The notes: a model not told the origin generated them from the letters alone. Positions 41,869-51,102 are shown, counted from the stretch's first letter. The stretch is DNA of 53,143 bases from Abyssibius sp040880065 (GCA_040880065.1 JBBDJE010000002.1:1-53143); one strand, 5' to 3'. Numbers and translations are program-made.

Positions 41869-42898
41869 TATCATTATCAGAATTACTGGCCGCGCCGGGC
41901 GCATTACGCTTAACCGCCCCGATGCCCTGAATGCCCTGACCTATGACATGGTGCAAAAGATCGAGGCTACTTTGCGCGATTGGGCCACAAATCCGGCGGT
42001 CGATCTGGTGGTGATCGACGCCGCAGGCGAGCGCGCTTTTTGCGCAGGCGGCGACATCCAGCATATGTATGACACGGCACGCGCGGGCGACTTTGATTAT
42101 GGCCGCAAATTCTGGGCAGACGAATACAGGCTGAACGCTTTTTTGTTCCACTTTCCAAAGCCTTATGTGGCCTTCATGCAAGGGTTTACCATGGGCGGCG
42201 GCGTTGGCGTTTCCTGCCATGGCTCGCACCGGATTCTTTGTGAAAACAGCCAGATCGCCATGCCGGAATGCAGCATCGGGCTCATCCCCGATGTGGGCGG
42301 CTCGCTGTTGCTGGCCCGCGCGCCGGGGCGGTTGGGTGAGTATCTGGGCTGCACAGGGGCGCGTATGGGCGCAGGCGATGCAATTTATGCCGGCTTTGCC
42401 GATTACTTTATTCCATATGAGCACTGGAAGAAACTTATAGAAGAACTTGAAACTACAGGAGATATTACGCTTATTGATATTGCCGCACAGCCCGTGCCCG
42501 CATCTGATTTGGCTGAATATCAGACATGGATAGACACGACCTTCGCCGCCAGCACCATCCGCGACGTTATCAACGGGCTTGATGATACTGATTTTGCACA
42601 GAAAACCGAAACAGCCTTGCGCCGGAACTCGCCGCTTTCAGTGGCCGCCACGCTTGACATTGTGCGCCGCGTGCGCGGGATGGACACGATCGAATTCGCG
42701 CTGCAAACCGAGTATCGTTTTACCTATCGCAGCGCTTCGGATGGTGATTTTGTCGAAGGCATTCGCGCGGCTGTCATCGACAAAGACCGCAACCCGAAAT
42801 GGCAGCATGCGCGGCTGGAAGATGTTATCGGCATGGATGTTAGCAAAATGCTCTTACCCCTTGCAAAAAATACGCTAAACCTAGGAGAACCCTCATGA
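41861..42898 (+). CDS. 3-hydroxyisobutyryl-CoA hydrolase (crotonase fold)
   Basis: The product is 345 residues from MADIIIRITGRAGRITLNRP; an ATG two codons upstream is an alternative. The crotonase fold shows ALNALTYDMVQKIEATL, AFCAGGDIQHMYDTARAGDF, and MGGGVGVSCHGSHRI. IAMPECSIGLIPDVGGSLLL and GCTGARMGAGDAIYAGFAD, with a long C-terminal extension, are typical of HIBYL-CoA hydrolases as opposed to enoyl-CoA hydratases. It releases 3-hydroxyisobutyrate for MmsB. An AT-rich patch at about 42405-42483 uses codons (ATA, ACA, GGA) rare in the neighbours. It overlaps mmsB by 4 bp. Confidence 0.92.
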   Translation: MADIIIRITGRAGRITLNRPDALNALTYDMVQKIEATLRDWATNPAVDLVVIDAAGERAFCAGGDIQHMYDTARAGDFDYGRKFWADEYRLNAFLFHFPKPYVAFMQGFTMGGGVGVSCHGSHRILCENSQIAMPECSIGLIPDVGGSLLLARAPGRLGEYLGCTGARMGAGDAIYAGFADYFIPYEHWKKLIEELETTGDITLIDIAAQPVPASDLAEYQTWIDTTFAASTIRDVINGLDDTDFAQKTETALRRNSPLSVAATLDIVRRVRGMDTIEFALQTEYRFTYRSASDGDFVEGIRAAVIDKDRNPKWQHARLEDVIGMDVSKMLLPLAKNTLNLGEPS

Positions 42899-43773
42899 AA
42901 ATCGGATTTATTGGCCTTGGAAACATGGGCGCACCAATGGCTGCAAACCTTGTTGCGGCGGGCCATTCGGTGACAGGTTTTGACGTGGCCGGCATAACGG
43001 TAATAGGTGCGGCGCAGGCCGGTTCCGCCGCAGAGGCCGCCAGCGGCATGGAGGCCATTATCACCATGCTGCCCAATGGGGCGATTCTGCGCACTGTCTA
43101 TGCAGAAATTATCCCCGCTGCCGCCGCCGGTGCTGTGCTGATAGATTGCTCGACAGTCGATGTAAAAAGCGCACGCGATGTGGCGCAAGATGCTGTAAAC
43201 GCAGGGCTTTTGGCGGTTGATGCACCTGTATCGGGCGGTGTCGGCGGCGCAGCCGCAGGCACGCTCACCTTCATGGCGGGCGGGTCGGATGCAGCCTTTG
43301 CCCTGGCGGCACCGCTGTTTGACATTATGGGCCAAAAGGCGGTGCATTGCGGCGAATCCGGCGCAGGCCAGGCGGCAAAAATATGCAATAACATGATCTT
43401 GGGTGCCACTATGGTTGCCACCTGCGAAGCCTTTGCTTTGGCAGACAAGCTGGGCCTTAACCGCCAAAAAATGTTCGATGTGGTGAGCACCTCGTCAGGC
43501 TCAAGCTGGAGCATGAACACCTATTGCCCTGCCCCCGGCATTGGCCCGAAATCCCCCGCCGATAACGGCTATGCGCCCGGCTTTGCCGCCGAGCTAATGC
43601 TCAAGGATCTGCGCCTGAGCCAGCAAGCCGCCGAAGGCGTGAATGCCGACACCCCGATGGGCGCACTGGCGATGGCGCTTTACCAACAGTTCGTAGAGAA
43701 TGAAGATGGCGCAGGCAAAGATTTTTCGGCCATGTTGCCACGGTTTGAATGCCGTGGCCGCAGCACAAACTAG
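42895..43773 (+). CDS. mmsB: 3-hydroxyisobutyrate dehydrogenase
   Basis: The product is 292 residues from MKIGFIGLGNMGAPMAANLV, the Rossmann GLGNMG. DAPVSGGVGGAAAGTLTFMA is the substrate motif, and GAGQAAKICNNMILGATMVA carries the catalytic lysine. It oxidises 3-hydroxyisobutyrate to methylmalonate semialdehyde, the substrate of MmsA. The start overlaps the hydrolase stop (ATGA), and AGGAG precedes it. This is a better MmsB candidate than the paralogue at 19.6 kb. Confidence 0.95.
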   Translation: MKIGFIGLGNMGAPMAANLVAAGHSVTGFDVAGITVIGAAQAGSAAEAASGMEAIITMLPNGAILRTVYAEIIPAAAAGAVLIDCSTVDVKSARDVAQDAVNAGLLAVDAPVSGGVGGAAAGTLTFMAGGSDAAFALAAPLFDIMGQKAVHCGESGAGQAAKICNNMILGATMVATCEAFALADKLGLNRQKMFDVVSTSSGSSWSMNTYCPAPGIGPKSPADNGYAPGFAAELMLKDLRLSQQAAEGVNADTPMGALAMALYQQFVENEDGAGKDFSAMLPRFECRGRSTN

Positions 43774-43812
43774 GTTACAACGGTGCTTCAATATGCCTTA
43801 CGGTCTTGTAAC
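43774..43812. other. long-range inverted repeat between mmsB and uvrA
   Basis: GTTACAA (43774-43780), directly after the mmsB stop, is repeated inverted as TTGTAAC (43806-43812), 25 nt apart. It lies between convergent genes. No T-tract follows, so a terminator role is weak. Confidence 0.3.
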
Positions 43813-43829
43813 TGCTACCAACTCAAGCG

Positions 43830-46664
43830 CTAGGCTTTCAGCATCGCTTTCAGATAATGGCCGGTATGGCTGACCTTTGACTTGGCCACAGTTTCCGGCG
43901 TGCCGGTGGCGACGATCTCGCCGCCGCCATCGCCACCCTCGGGGCCGATATCAATAATCCAGTCGGCGGTTTTGATCACGTCGAGGTTATGCTCGATCAC
44001 CACCACAGAATTGCCCTGATCGACCAGTTCGTGCAGCACTTCGAGCAGCTTGCGCACATCTTCGAAATGCAGGCCGGTTGTGGGCTCGTCGAGAATGTAA
44101 AGCGTGCGACCCGTTGCGCGCTTTGACAGCTCCTTGGACAGCTTCACACGCTGCGCCTCGCCACCCGACAGCGTGGTCGCCTGTTGACCAACCTTGATAT
44201 AGCCAAGACCAACGCGCAGCAGCGCCGTCATCTTGTCGCGAATGGCAGGAACGGCGGAAAAAAACTGTTCGGCATCTTCAACTGTCATATCAAGAATATC
44301 TGATATGTTTTTGTTTTTAAACTTTATTTCCAGCGTTTCGCGGTTGTAGCGCTTGCCCTTGCAACTTTCGCAGGTCACGTAAACATCGGGCAGGAAATGC
44401 ATTTCGATTTTGATGACGCCGTCACCCTGACAGGCCTCGCAACGCCCGCCTTTCACGTTGAAGCTGAACCGCCCCGGCCCGTAGCCGCGGGCCTTGGCCT
44501 CGGGCAGGCCTGCGAACCAGTCGCGAATGGGGGTAAAGGCACCGGTATAGGTTGCCGGGTTAGAGCGCGGCGTGCGTCCAATGGCGCGCTGGTCAATATC
44601 AATCACCTTGTCCAGATGCTCCAGCCCTTTGAGCGATGTGCAGGGTGCGGGCGTCTGGTGCGCGCCGTTCAGCCGCAGGCTGGCGGTTTTGAACAGGGTC
44701 TCGATCGTCAGGGTCGACTTGCCACCGCCCGAAACGCCCGTCACACAGCAAAACAGGCTAAGCGGGAAGGTCGCCGTAACGTTCTGCAAGTTGTTGCCCG
44801 TCGCGCCGGTAATGACGATTTTCTTGCCATTGCCCTTGCGCCGCTCGGGCGGGATCGGCACCGCGCGGCTACCCTTAAGATACTGGCCTGTCAGTGATTT
44901 TTCGCAGTTTTCAATATCATCAGGCGTGCCGGCCACGATGATTTCTCCGCCATGAACCCCCGCGCCGGGGCCAATGTCAATCACATGGTCGGCCTCGCGG
45001 ATCGCCTCTTCATCATGCTCGACCACAATCACCGTATTGCCCTGATCACGCAGGTTTTTGAGCGTGGTCAGCAGGCGGCCATTGTCGCGCTGATGCAGCC
45101 CGATGCTGGGTTCATCGAGCACATAAAGCACGCCCGTCAGCCCCGAGCCGATCTGGCTGGCCAGCCGGATACGCTGGCTTTCCCCGCCCGAAAGCGTGCC
45201 GGAAGCGCGCGCCAATGTCAGATAGTTCAACCCGACATTCACAAGGAATCCAAGACGTTCGCGGATTTCCTTAAGGATCGCCTTGGCGATTTCGTTTTTC
45301 TGGTCGTTCAGGCTGGCGGGCACGGCCTCTACCCAATCCAGCGTTTGCTGGATGGACATTTGCACCACATGGCCGGCATGGCAGCCGTTGATGCGCACGG
45401 CCAGCGCCTCGGGGCGCAAACGAAAACCCTCGCAAACAGCGCAGGGGCGGTTGTTTTGGTAGCGTTCGAAATCTTCGCGAATCCAGTTGCTGTCGGTTTC
45501 GCGATAGCGCCGCTCCATATTCGGAATGATGCCCTCAAACGCACGCGACACTTCATAAACCCGCCCGCCCTCGTCATAGCGGAACTTGATTTCTTCCTTG
45601 CCGGACCCGTAGAGCATGACCTGCCGGGCCTGTTCGGGCAATGCTGACCAGGGCAGCGTTTTGTCAAACTCGTAATGCTTGGCAATCGCCTCGACCGTTT
45701 GGCGCGAATAGGGTGACTTGGTTTTCGCCCAGGGGGCCAACGCGCCGTTCAAAAGGTTCAGGTCATGGTTGGGCACGATCAGCGCCTCGTCAAAGAACAG
45801 TTCCACCCCAAGCCCGTCACAGCTCGGGCAGGCACCAAACGGCGCGTTGAAGGAAAACAGCCGCGGCTCGATCTCGGCAATGGTGAAACCGGACACCGGA
45901 CAGGCGAATTTTTCCGAGAAAACGATGCGCTCCGGTGTGTCCGTCGCGGTTTCCAGAATTGCGATGCCATCGGCCAGGTTCAGCGCGGTGCGCAGGCTGT
46001 CGGCAAGGCGGGTTTCAAGCCCCTCTTTCACGACCAGACGGTCGACCACCACGTCGATATTATGGCGGAATTTCTTGTCGAGCGCGGGGGCGTCCTCAAT
46101 ATCGTAAAACGTGCCATCGACCTTGACCCGCTGAAAGCCTGCCTTGCGCAATTCGGCGAATTCCTTCTTGAACTCGGCCTTGCGGTCGCGCACCACAGGG
46201 GCAAGCAAATAGGCGCGCGTCCCCGCCTCCATTCCCATGATTCTATCAACCATTTCGGAAACTTGCTGCGCCTCGATCGGCAGGCCGGTTGCGGGCGAAT
46301 AGGGCGTGCCGACCCGCGCAAACAACAGGCGCATATAGTCGTAAATTTCCGTAACCGTGCCCACGGTCGAGCGCGGGTTCTTCGAGGTGGTTTTTTGCTC
46401 GATTGAAATGGCGGGCGACAGGCCGGAAATATGGTCGACATCCGGCTTTTGCATCATGTCAAGAAACTGCCGCGCATAGGCCGACAGGCTTTCGACATAG
46501 CGGCGCTGGCCTTCGGCATAGATCGTATCGAATGCAAGGCTGGATTTTCCCGAACCCGACAGGCCCGTGATGACAACCAGCTTGTCACGCGGGATGTCGA
46601 TGTCGATATTCTTGAGATTATGTTCGCGCGCACCGCGAATCTCGATGTTTTTCAGCTCGGCCAT
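43830..46664 (-). CDS. uvrA: excinuclease ABC subunit A
   Basis: The product is 944 residues from MAELKNIEIRGAREHNLKNI; GGGGA lies 7 nt upstream. Two ABC modules are seen: Walker A GLSGSGKSSLAFDTIYAEGQ and GVSGGGKSTLTIETLF, with signatures LSGGESQRIRLA and LSGGEAQRVKL. The C-terminal zinc finger keeps CEAC...CESC. The N-terminal zinc site reads CPVS...CPSC, with Ser replacing one Cys. UvrA recognises DNA lesions in nucleotide excision repair with UvrB. It faces mmsB; upstream is the lytic transglycosylase gene. I saw no clear SOS box in the gap. Confidence 0.97.
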   Translation of the reverse strand: MAELKNIEIRGAREHNLKNIDIDIPRDKLVVITGLSGSGKSSLAFDTIYAEGQRRYVESLSAYARQFLDMMQKPDVDHISGLSPAISIEQKTTSKNPRSTVGTVTEIYDYMRLLFARVGTPYSPATGLPIEAQQVSEMVDRIMGMEAGTRAYLLAPVVRDRKAEFKKEFAELRKAGFQRVKVDGTFYDIEDAPALDKKFRHNIDVVVDRLVVKEGLETRLADSLRTALNLADGIAILETATDTPERIVFSEKFACPVSGFTIAEIEPRLFSFNAPFGACPSCDGLGVELFFDEALIVPNHDLNLLNGALAPWAKTKSPYSRQTVEAIAKHYEFDKTLPWSALPEQARQVMLYGSGKEEIKFRYDEGGRVYEVSRAFEGIIPNMERRYRETDSNWIREDFERYQNNRPCAVCEGFRLRPEALAVRINGCHAGHVVQMSIQQTLDWVEAVPASLNDQKNEIAKAILKEIRERLGFLVNVGLNYLTLARASGTLSGGESQRIRLASQIGSGLTGVLYVLDEPSIGLHQRDNGRLLTTLKNLRDQGNTVIVVEHDEEAIREADHVIDIGPGAGVHGGEIIVAGTPDDIENCEKSLTGQYLKGSRAVPIPPERRKGNGKKIVITGATGNNLQNVTATFPLSLFCCVTGVSGGGKSTLTIETLFKTASLRLNGAHQTPAPCTSLKGLEHLDKVIDIDQRAIGRTPRSNPATYTGAFTPIRDWFAGLPEAKARGYGPGRFSFNVKGGRCEACQGDGVIKIEMHFLPDVYVTCESCKGKRYNRETLEIKFKNKNISDILDMTVEDAEQFFSAVPAIRDKMTALLRVGLGYIKVGQQATTLSGGEAQRVKLSKELSKRATGRTLYILDEPTTGLHFEDVRKLLEVLHELVDQGNSVVVIEHNLDVIKTADWIIDIGPEGGDGGGEIVATGTPETVAKSKVSHTGHYLKAMLKA

Positions 46665-46778
46665 GCCTGTCCCCAATTCATACGGGGGCAGGTGTAATGG
46701 ATTGCGCCCGAATTACGAGCGGGAATTTGAGATCAAAACAGGAACATTTGCAAGATGTGATTTACAAATTGTTAAGCA

Positions 46779-47471
46779 CTAGATGCCAGTGTCGGGCAAA
46801 ATGACCGAAACATAGTGCTGCGTTTCGCGATAGGGCGGGATGCCGCCATGCCGTTCCACGGCTCCGGGGCCGGCGTTATAGGCTGCCAGCGCCAGTTCCC
46901 ATGTGCCAAAGCGGGCATATTGCATGGCCAGATAGCGCGCGCCGCCCTCGATATTTTGCACAGGGTCAGCCGGGTCTACTCCCAGCCATTCGGCGGTAGA
47001 GGGCATAAGCTGCGTCAGCCCCATCGCGCCCGCCGTTGACAGCGCATCAAGCTGCCAGCGTGATTCCTGGTTGATGAGCCGCAGGAACATTTCGCCGGGG
47101 ATGCCATAATCCAGCGCGATGGCCAAAGCATAATCCTGCAAATTTGCGTGGTTTGATCGCGGCTGCACCGGGTTTGCGGCCTGTTCGGCGGCATAGGCAA
47201 GCTGGCGGGCCTTGAGCGCGGCGAGCGAGGCGCTCATATCTGTCGTCGCAAATTGCGTGGTTTCGTTGCGGGCAATTTCAATTTGGCCGGGGCTGGCTGC
47301 AAAAAGCTCGGACCACGGAACGGCGGCCACGGTTTGCGCATCGACCGGCGCTGCAATTTCCGCAGCATCGGCTTGGGGCGCAAATTGCTGCGACCAGCGG
47401 CCTTCGGCGCTGGCGCTAACGGGCGCATAGGCAAAAATGCCGCATAAAACTGCGGTTGAATACTGCTTCAA
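46779..47471 (-). CDS. lytic transglycosylase, SLT domain
   Basis: The product is 230 residues from a TTG start (read as Met) chosen because AGGAG lies 6 nt upstream and a signal peptide follows (MKQYSTAVLCGIFAYAPVSA). The longer frame upstream has no signal. The C-terminal SLT domain has INQESRWQLDALSTAGAMGL with the catalytic Glu. TQLMPSTAEWLGVDPADP and AYNAGPGAVERHGGIPPYRE complete the fold. It cleaves peptidoglycan glycan strands in the periplasm. It is divergent from ssb. Confidence 0.92.
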   Translation of the reverse strand: MKQYSTAVLCGIFAYAPVSASAEGRWSQQFAPQADAAEIAAPVDAQTVAAVPWSELFAASPGQIEIARNETTQFATTDMSASLAALKARQLAYAAEQAANPVQPRSNHANLQDYALAIALDYGIPGEMFLRLINQESRWQLDALSTAGAMGLTQLMPSTAEWLGVDPADPVQNIEGGARYLAMQYARFGTWELALAAYNAGPGAVERHGGIPPYRETQHYVSVILPDTGI

Positions 47472-47589
47472 GACGGGCTCCTGCTCTGCCTCTTTTCTTG
47501 TTGGGGATAATTTAGCAGCAATCGGGGCACTAAGCACGCTAATTTTGTGGCGGCGTTTATGATACGGTAACCAACATTGTGATCTGACG

Positions 47590-47611
47590 GGCAAAGCGGT
47601 AACACTTTGCC
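47590..47611. promoter_or_regulatory. 7-bp inverted repeat upstream of ssb
   Basis: GGCAAAG (47590-47596) and CTTTGCC (47605-47611) flank CGGTAACA. It ends 27 bp before the ssb start. It may be an operator or a hairpin in the leader; it does not match the alphaproteobacterial LexA pattern GTTC-N7-GTTC. Confidence 0.35.
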
Positions 47612-47638
47612 AAACAGATTCGAGCTTAGGGGGGCCAC

Positions 47639-48133
47639 ATGGCTGGCAGCGTAAACAAGGTAATTCTGATCGGCAATCTGGGCGCGGACCCTGAGGTGCG
47701 CAGCTTTCAGAACGGCGGCAAGGTAGTTAACCTGCGCATTGCGACATCGGAAACATGGCGTGACAAGAATTCCGGCGAACGCCAGGAACGCACCCAATGG
47801 CACCAGGTGTCCATTTTTTCCGAACCTTTGGGCCGCGTGGCCGAGCAATATTTGAAAAAAGGCTCGAAGGTTTACATCGAAGGCCAGCTTGAAACCCGTA
47901 AATGGCAAGACCAGTCGGGCGCCGACCGGTATACGACCGAAGTGGTGCTCCGGCCCTTCCGCAGCGAGTTGACCATGCTTGATGGCCGCAGTGATGGCGG
48001 CGGTGGCGGTGGCGGTGGTGGCGGCAGCTATGGTGGCGGAAACGATCGCGGCTATGGCGGCAGCGGCGGTGACAGCGGCGGCGGGGCAAGTCAGGGTGGC
48101 GCAAGCAATCTTGATGATGATATCCCGTTCTGA
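47639..48133 (+). CDS. ssb: single-stranded DNA-binding protein
   Basis: The product is 164 residues; AGGGGGG lies 5 nt upstream. The OB fold runs from VNKVILIGNLGADPEVRSFQ to about residue 110, with TQWHQVSIFSEPLGRVAEQY. A glycine-rich linker from about residue 118 follows, with a run of ten Gly. The acidic tail NLDDDIPF is the partner-binding tip used by replication and repair proteins. It is essential for replication. The gene is followed by an intrinsic terminator. Confidence 0.98.
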   Translation: MAGSVNKVILIGNLGADPEVRSFQNGGKVVNLRIATSETWRDKNSGERQERTQWHQVSIFSEPLGRVAEQYLKKGSKVYIEGQLETRKWQDQSGADRYTTEVVLRPFRSELTMLDGRSDGGGGGGGGGGSYGGGNDRGYGGSGGDSGGGASQGGASNLDDDIPF

Positions 48134-48158
48134 ACCACGCCATTCGGGCCGAAATTCG

Positions 48159-48191
48159 GGCGCGCACCGCATTGGTGTGCGCCTTTTCCTT
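48159..48191 (+). terminator. intrinsic terminator after ssb
   Basis: GGCGCGCACC (48159-48168) pairs with GGTGTGCGCC (48174-48183) over a GCATT loop, with one G-T wobble. TTTTCCTT follows. It lies 25 bp after the ssb stop and separates it from gyrA. Confidence 0.85.
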
Positions 48192-48333
48192 GTGCAAGGC
48201 CGAAACAGGGCAAAAAACCGGCATTTAACCTGTGGATAAGCCCCGAAATCGCCCCCCTGCCCTATACACAGATGTTGTGGCGGGCTATAGTTTGGCCAGC
48301 AACATAATGTGTATTATCTAAAGGTTTCCTCCT

Positions 48334-51096
48334 TTGAGCAGCGACAATAACGACCCCGAAGATCTGGGCGGCCCCGAAGACAATAGCGGGCCTCAAAACC
48401 CCGCCCATTCCGGCCCCAGCATCGACATTGTCGATGAAATGAAAGCCTCGTATCTCGATTACGCGATGAGCGTGATCGTCAGCCGCGCCATTCCCGATTT
48501 GCGCGATGGGCTGAAGCCCGTGCACCGCCGCATTTTGTATGCGATGGGCGAAACCGGTAATACGCATGACAAAAGCTACCGCAAATCGGCGCGGCCTGTT
48601 GGCGATGTCATGGGTAAATACCACCCGCATGGTGATAGCGCGATCTATATGGCGCTGGTGCGCATGGCGCAGGATTTTTCCATGTCGCTGCCACTGCTTG
48701 ACGGGCAGGGCAATTTTGGCTCCATGGATGGCGATATGCCCGCCGCAATGCGCTATACCGAAGTGCGGATGGACAAGCCCGCCGCCTTCCTTTTGGCCGA
48801 TATCGACAAAGACACGGTGGATTTTCAGGACAATTACGACGGCAAAGACCGGGAACCAACCGTGCTTCCGGCGCGCTTTCCCAACATGCTGGTCAACGGC
48901 GCGGGCGGCATTGCTGTGGGCATGGCCACCAATATCCCGCCCCATAACCTTGGTGAGGTGATTGATGCCACGCTGGCGATGATCGAAAACCCCGATATTT
49001 CTATCGAAGAACTGATCGAGATCGTGCCCGCCCCCGATTTTCCGACCGGTGCGCTGATTTTGGGGCAGTCAGGCGCGCGCAAAGCCTATAGCGAGGGGCG
49101 CGGCTCGGTGCTCATTCGCGCGCGCACCAAAATCGAGGAGATCCGCAAGGATCGCTGGGCGATCATCGTGACGGAAATTCCCTATCAGGTGAATAAATCA
49201 ACGCTGATCGAGAACATTGCGCATTTGGCACGCGACAAGAAGGTTGAAGGCATTGCACATGTGCAAGACGAATCTGACCGGTTCGGCGTGCGCATGGTGG
49301 TGGAGCTCAAGCGCGACGCAACGGCCGAGGTGGTGCTGAACCAGTTGTTCAAATACACGCAATTGCAGACAAGCTTTGGCTGCAACATGCTGGCGCTGAA
49401 CGGTGGCCGCCCCGAAGTGCTGAGCCTGCATGGCTTCCTTTCAGCCTTTATTGGCTTTCGTGAGGAAGTTGTAGCGCGGCGCACGGCATTTGAGTTGCGC
49501 AAGGCACGCGAACGCAGCCACATTTTGTGCGGGCTGGCGGTAGCTGTGACCAATGTTGATGAGATTGTCGCGACCATCCGGTCATCGGCCGACCCTTCCG
49601 AGGCGCGCGAGCGGCTGATGACCCGGCGCTGGCCGGCGGGTGACATCATCCCCTATATCCAGTTGATTGATGACCCAAGCCACACGGTTAACGATGACGG
49701 CACCTATAACCTGAGCGAAATTCAGGCCCGCGCCATACTGGATTTGCGCCTGCAACGCCTGACGGCCATTGGCGCAAAGGAAGTGACCGACGAGTTGCAG
49801 GATCTTGCCGCCAAGATCAAGGATTACCTTGATATTCTGCGGTCGCGCACGCGGATCATGGAGATCATTTCAAACGAATTGCTTGAGGTAAAAGAGCAGT
49901 TTGCCGTGCCGCGCCGCTCGGAAATCATCCCGCATTTTGGCGAGATGGAAGACGAAGACATGATCGAGCGCGAGGATATGGTCGTGACCATCACCTCGGG
50001 CGGCTATATCAAGCGCACCAATCTGGCCGATTTCCGCGCGCAACGGCGTGGCGGCAAGGGTTTGGCCAGCATGTCAACCAAGCAAGACGATGTTGTGACC
50101 ACGCTGTTTGTGGCCAATACCCATACGCAACTGCTGTTCTTCACCACCGATGGCATGGTTTACAAGCTGAAAACCTGGCGCCTGCCGCTGGCCGGGCGCA
50201 ATGCGCGCGGCAAGGCGATTGTGAATATCCTGCCCATGCAGCCGGGCACCTCGATTGCCGCGCTCATGCCGGTTGATGCCCCTGAGGATGACTGGGACAA
50301 TTTGCAAATTTTCTTTGCCACATCCGATGGCGATGTGCGCCAGAACGCCCTGTCGGACTTTACCAATGTCATGCGCAACGGCAAAATTGCCATGAAACTG
50401 CCTGAAGGCGTTTTGCTGGTAAATGCCCGCATTTGTGACGAGAATGATGATATCATGCTCGTCACCGCCAAGGGCCGCGCCATCCGCTTCCCCACAACCG
50501 AGGTGCGGGTGTTCAAATCCCGCGGCTCGACCGGTGTGCGGGGTATCCGGCTGGGCAATGGCGACAAGGTCGTGTCAATGGCGGTCGTGCGCCATTTCGA
50601 GGCGACATCGGACGAGCGTATCGCCTATCTGAAAATGCGCCGTGCCATGGCAGGTGTTGACGAAGCCGCCGATGCCGGCGACGAAGATGAGGCTGGCGTG
50701 GATATGGCGCTGGACCAAGCCCGTTTTGACGAAATGCAAGCCGCCGAAGACCTGATCCTGACCATCACCGCCAAAGGGGCGGGCAAAATCAGCTCGTCGC
50801 ATGGCTACCCCGTGCGCGGGCGTGGCGGTTTGGGAGTAATGGCTATGGATAAGGCCATGCGCGGCGGCGATCTTGTCGCCTCCTTCCCCGTGGCCCCCGA
50901 TGACCAGATCATGCTGGCCACCTCGACCGGCCAATCCATCCGCTGCCCTGTCGCTGGCATATCCTTTCGCTCGCGCAGTGCAGGCGGGGTGAAGGTTTTT
51001 GACACGGCCAAGGGTGAATTTGTCGTGTCCGTGGCGCGCATCGCCGATCAGGGTGATGATGATGAGGGCGACATCGCGGACAGCGCCGAAAGTTAA
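48334..51096 (+). CDS. gyrA: DNA gyrase subunit A
   Basis: The product is 920 residues from a TTG start with AAGG about 10 nt upstream. The breakage-reunion domain has SVIVSRAIPDLRDGLKPVHR, the active-site tyrosine in AAMRYTEVRM and NMLVNGAGGIAVGMATNIPP. The C-terminal pinwheel carries the GyrA box in AQRRGGKGLAS. In the quinolone region the text is GKYHPHGDSAIYMALVRMAQ: Ser 102 (E. coli Ser83) is kept, but Met 106 replaces the usual Asp (E. coli Asp87). The subunit cuts and rejoins DNA to introduce negative supercoils with GyrB. A TTG start is probably real, as no nearer ATG fits the conserved N-terminus. Confidence 0.97.
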   Translation: MSSDNNDPEDLGGPEDNSGPQNPAHSGPSIDIVDEMKASYLDYAMSVIVSRAIPDLRDGLKPVHRRILYAMGETGNTHDKSYRKSARPVGDVMGKYHPHGDSAIYMALVRMAQDFSMSLPLLDGQGNFGSMDGDMPAAMRYTEVRMDKPAAFLLADIDKDTVDFQDNYDGKDREPTVLPARFPNMLVNGAGGIAVGMATNIPPHNLGEVIDATLAMIENPDISIEELIEIVPAPDFPTGALILGQSGARKAYSEGRGSVLIRARTKIEEIRKDRWAIIVTEIPYQVNKSTLIENIAHLARDKKVEGIAHVQDESDRFGVRMVVELKRDATAEVVLNQLFKYTQLQTSFGCNMLALNGGRPEVLSLHGFLSAFIGFREEVVARRTAFELRKARERSHILCGLAVAVTNVDEIVATIRSSADPSEARERLMTRRWPAGDIIPYIQLIDDPSHTVNDDGTYNLSEIQARAILDLRLQRLTAIGAKEVTDELQDLAAKIKDYLDILRSRTRIMEIISNELLEVKEQFAVPRRSEIIPHFGEMEDEDMIEREDMVVTITSGGYIKRTNLADFRAQRRGGKGLASMSTKQDDVVTTLFVANTHTQLLFFTTDGMVYKLKTWRLPLAGRNARGKAIVNILPMQPGTSIAALMPVDAPEDDWDNLQIFFATSDGDVRQNALSDFTNVMRNGKIAMKLPEGVLLVNARICDENDDIMLVTAKGRAIRFPTTEVRVFKSRGSTGVRGIRLGNGDKVVSMAVVRHFEATSDERIAYLKMRRAMAGVDEAADAGDEDEAGVDMALDQARFDEMQAAEDLILTITAKGAGKISSSHGYPVRGRGGLGVMAMDKAMRGGDLVASFPVAPDDQIMLATSTGQSIRCPVAGISFRSRSAGGVKVFDTAKGEFVVSVARIADQGDDDEGDIADSAES

Positions 51097-51102
51097 TCTG
51101 TT

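Noticed and set aside
46665..46778. SOS (LexA) box before uvrA
   Set aside because: Only a single GAAC half-site followed by AGAT at 7 nt was seen; the second half is missing.
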